Positions 62,239-64,000 of a stretch of 64,000 nt of DNA are shown here, in pieces. The stretch comes from RHKX01 sp963743875. Lineage in GTDB: Bacteria; Actinomycetota; Thermoleophilia; Solirubrobacterales; 70-9. The stretch is from NCBI GenBank assembly GCA_963743875.1, contig CAVURM010000005.1, positions 463,295 through 527,294 on the forward strand, given 5' to 3'. The notes beneath the pieces were generated by a model. It saw nothing but the letters and a program-made list of their open reading frames with translations. It was not told the origin of the DNA and made no database searches. Made by a program: the position numbers and the translations under genes. Positions within the stretch are counted from its first letter, which is position 1. Every line of letters starts with the position of its first letter.

Positions 62239-63828
62239 TTATTCGATCGGCAGCCCGTGGCGGACCGTGTTCTCGGTTACGACCACGGACTCCACGAAGT
62301 TGAGCAGGTACTCGGGGCCCCCGGCCTTGGCCCCCGTCCCCGATAGGCGGTTGCCGCCGAAGGGCTGACGGCCGGCCATCGCACCCGTGGTCGCGCGGTT
62401 CACATAGAAGTTGCCAACCGGCACGCGCGTGATGACGCGGGCAATCGTCTGCGGATCCCGGGAGAACAGGCCGCCGGTGAGAGCCTGGCTCTGCCCGTCG
62501 ACCACATCACAGGCAGCATCGACGCTCGCAACCGGCTCGACAGCCAACACGGGGCCGAAGAGCTCCGAGGTGACGACCTTGGAGTCGGCAGGTGCCCTGG
62601 TGACGATCGTGGGGGCAACCCAGTAGCCCTCGCCCGACGGAATCTCGGCGAGGCGGCGGACGTCGGCATCCGAGCCGAGCTCGGAGATCGCCCTCTCGAT
62701 CCGCTCCCGCGCGGCCTGGTCGATGACGGGTGGAACGTCCGTCGCGAAGGCATCGGCCGGCCCCACGCAGAGTGTGTCGAGCGCTCCATGCAACCGATCC
62801 AGCAAGGCCTCATAGACGCGTTCGTGGACGAGGACGCGCGAGGCGGCCGAGCATTTCTGCCCGGCGAACGCAAAGGCCGAGTCGAGTAGGGCCGGGATCA
62901 CCTCGTCAAGGTCGGCATCGGCGTCGACGATCACGCAGTTCTTGCCCCCCATCTCCGCAACGACGCGCTTCAGGTGCCGTTGGCCCTCGGCCTGCACCGC
63001 TGCCTTGCGGCGAATCTCGAGTCCGACCGGGCTCGAGCCGGTGAAGGCGATCGTGTGGACTCCGCCGCTCTCGACGAGGGCGGCACCGACGTCGCCGTCG
63101 CCGGGAAGCAGCGCGAGCACGCCGTCCGGCACGCCGGCCGTGCGAAGCGCCTCGACGACCGCGAGGGCACAGGCCGGGGACTGCTCGGCGGGCTTCAGGC
63201 AGACGGCGTTCCCGGTCGCCAGGCCGGCCGCGGTCATACCCGTCGCGATCGCAAACGGGAAGTTCCAAGGCGAGATGACGGCCACCACCCCGCGCGCCCG
63301 CCGGTGGAGCGTGTTCCGCTCCCCGGGCATCTGCACCAATTCGGAGGGAGCCTCCAGGGCCACCGCTTGCTGCCCGTAGTACTCGAGGAAGTCGATCGCC
63401 TCGCAGACGTCGGCATCCGCCTGCGACCAGGGCTTGGCACATTCGCGCACGGCCAGGGCTGCGAGCGCTGCGCGCTCCCTCCGCAGCTCGCCGGCCGCCC
63501 GAGCGAGGATCGCCGCTCGCTGCTCAACCGGCGTCGCTCCCCACTCGCACTGCGCGGACGCCGCAGTGCGCACCGCCAGCTCGACCTCGGCACGCGTTGC
63601 GGCGGTGACGCGTCCGACGACCAGCGACGGGCTCGAGGGGTCAACGGACTCGAAGGAGGGCTGATCTCGGATCCCCTCGCCGATGATGACCGGCACGCGT
63701 AGCGGTAGCTGCGCGTCGAGCTCTTCCAGGGCAGCCAGAAGATGCGCGCGCTCAGGCGCACGCCGCAGCTCGGATACCGGCTCGTTGACGAACTGAGGGG
63801 GCGGGCTCGATGGGGCGGCGCGGGTCAT
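62239..63828 (-). CDS. rocA: 1-pyrroline-5-carboxylate dehydrogenase
   Basis: 529 residues. Motifs are VVAVISPWNFPFAIATGMTAAGLATGN, IAFTGSSPVGLEIRRKA, RVVAEMGGKNCVIVDADAD (catalytic Glu), nucleophile Cys in FAFAGQKCSAASRV, and ELFGPVLAVEP with RQPFGGNRLSGTGAKAGG. The N-terminal about 100-residue extension is typical of P5C dehydrogenases. It oxidises glutamate semialdehyde to glutamate. It overlaps the proline dehydrogenase stop as ATGA and is free of frameshifts. Confidence 0.95.
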   Translation of the reverse strand: MTRAAPSSPPPQFVNEPVSELRRAPERAHLLAALEELDAQLPLRVPVIIGEGIRDQPSFESVDPSSPSLVVGRVTAATRAEVELAVRTAASAQCEWGATPVEQRAAILARAAGELRRERAALAALAVRECAKPWSQADADVCEAIDFLEYYGQQAVALEAPSELVQMPGERNTLHRRARGVVAVISPWNFPFAIATGMTAAGLATGNAVCLKPAEQSPACALAVVEALRTAGVPDGVLALLPGDGDVGAALVESGGVHTIAFTGSSPVGLEIRRKAAVQAEGQRHLKRVVAEMGGKNCVIVDADADLDEVIPALLDSAFAFAGQKCSAASRVLVHERVYEALLDRLHGALDTLCVGPADAFATDVPPVIDQAARERIERAISELGSDADVRRLAEIPSGEGYWVAPTIVTRAPADSKVVTSELFGPVLAVEPVASVDAACDVVDGQSQALTGGLFSRDPQTIARVITRVPVGNFYVNRATTGAMAGRQPFGGNRLSGTGAKAGGPEYLLNFVESVVVTENTVRHGLPIE

Positions 63829-64000
63829 GGCCGCCGCAGCAGGGCGTCTAGGTCCGCTCCGGCCGCACGATCGGCCAAGAACGAATCGTTGGACGTGTTC
63901 TCGAGCAGCCGCCGCACGAGGTAGGCCATGCCGCTGACGAGGTCACCAACCGGGCGATCGACCCGCCCGCGGTAGCCCTCGCGAGCGCGCGCGCCGAAGC
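63825..64000 (-). CDS. proline dehydrogenase, C-terminal end (runs off the window)
   Basis: The last 57 residues are visible, including GDLVSGMAYLVRRLLENTSNDSFLADR. That string is the conserved tail of proline dehydrogenase domains (FAD-barrel end and the PutA-type linker). It ends LLRRP, overlapping the P5C dehydrogenase ATG. Together they oxidise proline to glutamate; the two activities are separate proteins here. Confidence 0.85.
   Translation of the reverse strand, partial: FGARAREGYRGRVDRPVGDLVSGMAYLVRRLLENTSNDSFLADRAAGADLDALLRRP

Noticed and set aside
1..64000. CRISPR arrays, insertion sequences and rRNA genes
   Set aside because: No regularly spaced repeats, terminal inverted repeats with transposase, or rRNA sequence were seen.

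Overview
The window is a high-GC, almost intron-free bacterial chromosome segment with tightly overlapping genes (many ATGA/GTGA stop-start overlaps). The gene content (B12-dependent class II ribonucleotide reductase, topA-tmk-holB order, a c-di-AMP riboswitch before an NlpC/P60 gene, AbiEi/DUF559, DUF6325, DUF7144 and DUF2252 families) points to Actinomycetota, most likely the Thermoleophilia/Solirubrobacterales group. The phylum is well supported; the class is inference.

1-24.4 kb is core chromosome. It holds a five-gene overlapping minus-strand operon (DsbA-like protein, unknown protein, NAD(P)-binding reductase, SRPBCC protein, alpha/beta hydrolase), a riboswitch-controlled cell-wall peptidase, heme A synthase (ctaA), a secreted GH31 glycosidase, a 1-Cys peroxiredoxin, nrdJ, a haemolysin-III-like protein with 11-residue repeats, a precorrin-2 dehydrogenase, an archaeal-type topoisomerase I followed by tmk and holB, a two-component system, a glutamyl-Q-tRNA synthetase, a universal stress protein and tRNA-Thr(CGU). 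Between nrdJ and the peroxiredoxin gene lie two tandem, sequence-diverged but structurally equivalent RNA-like hairpin units with compensatory changes; I could not assign them to a known family.

24.45-37.4 kb is a 12.9-kb genomic island bounded by a 46-bp perfect direct repeat of the 3' part of tRNA-Thr. It carries small membrane and stress-associated proteins, a sulfatase, the formylglycine-generating enzyme expected to activate it, a flavodoxin, an SDR and a MalT-like LuxR regulator. Six intergenic regions of the island share a spaced inverted repeat (WTCACC-N7-GRYGRT), suggesting one regulon. I saw no integrase.

37.6-62.2 kb is a catabolic cluster: two flavin amine oxidases, two PotD-like binding lipoproteins, a fused PotB/PotC-like permease, a PotA-like ATPase, two Rieske oxygenases, three metallo-beta-lactamase-fold hydrolases, a maleate-isomerase/Asp-Glu-racemase-family protein, alcohol and semialdehyde dehydrogenases, two aminotransferases, an SDR, a ureohydrolase, an M20 carbamoylase/amidohydrolase, a GNAT, a SnoaL-like protein and a FadR-type GntR regulator. 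An AT-rich palindrome (consensus TCATCATATGATGA), striking in this GC-rich background, precedes nearly every transcription unit, including the regulator gene. The likely substrate is an amine or guanidino compound, but its identity is inference. Proline catabolism (proline dehydrogenase, P5C dehydrogenase) closes the window.

From 42.06 to 54.6 kb, and again at 57.8 and 59.7-61.9 kb, nearly all genes are broken by single-base indels, mostly +1, while motifs stay intact in the restored frames. This looks more like uncorrected sequence error than decay, but it must be checked against reads.
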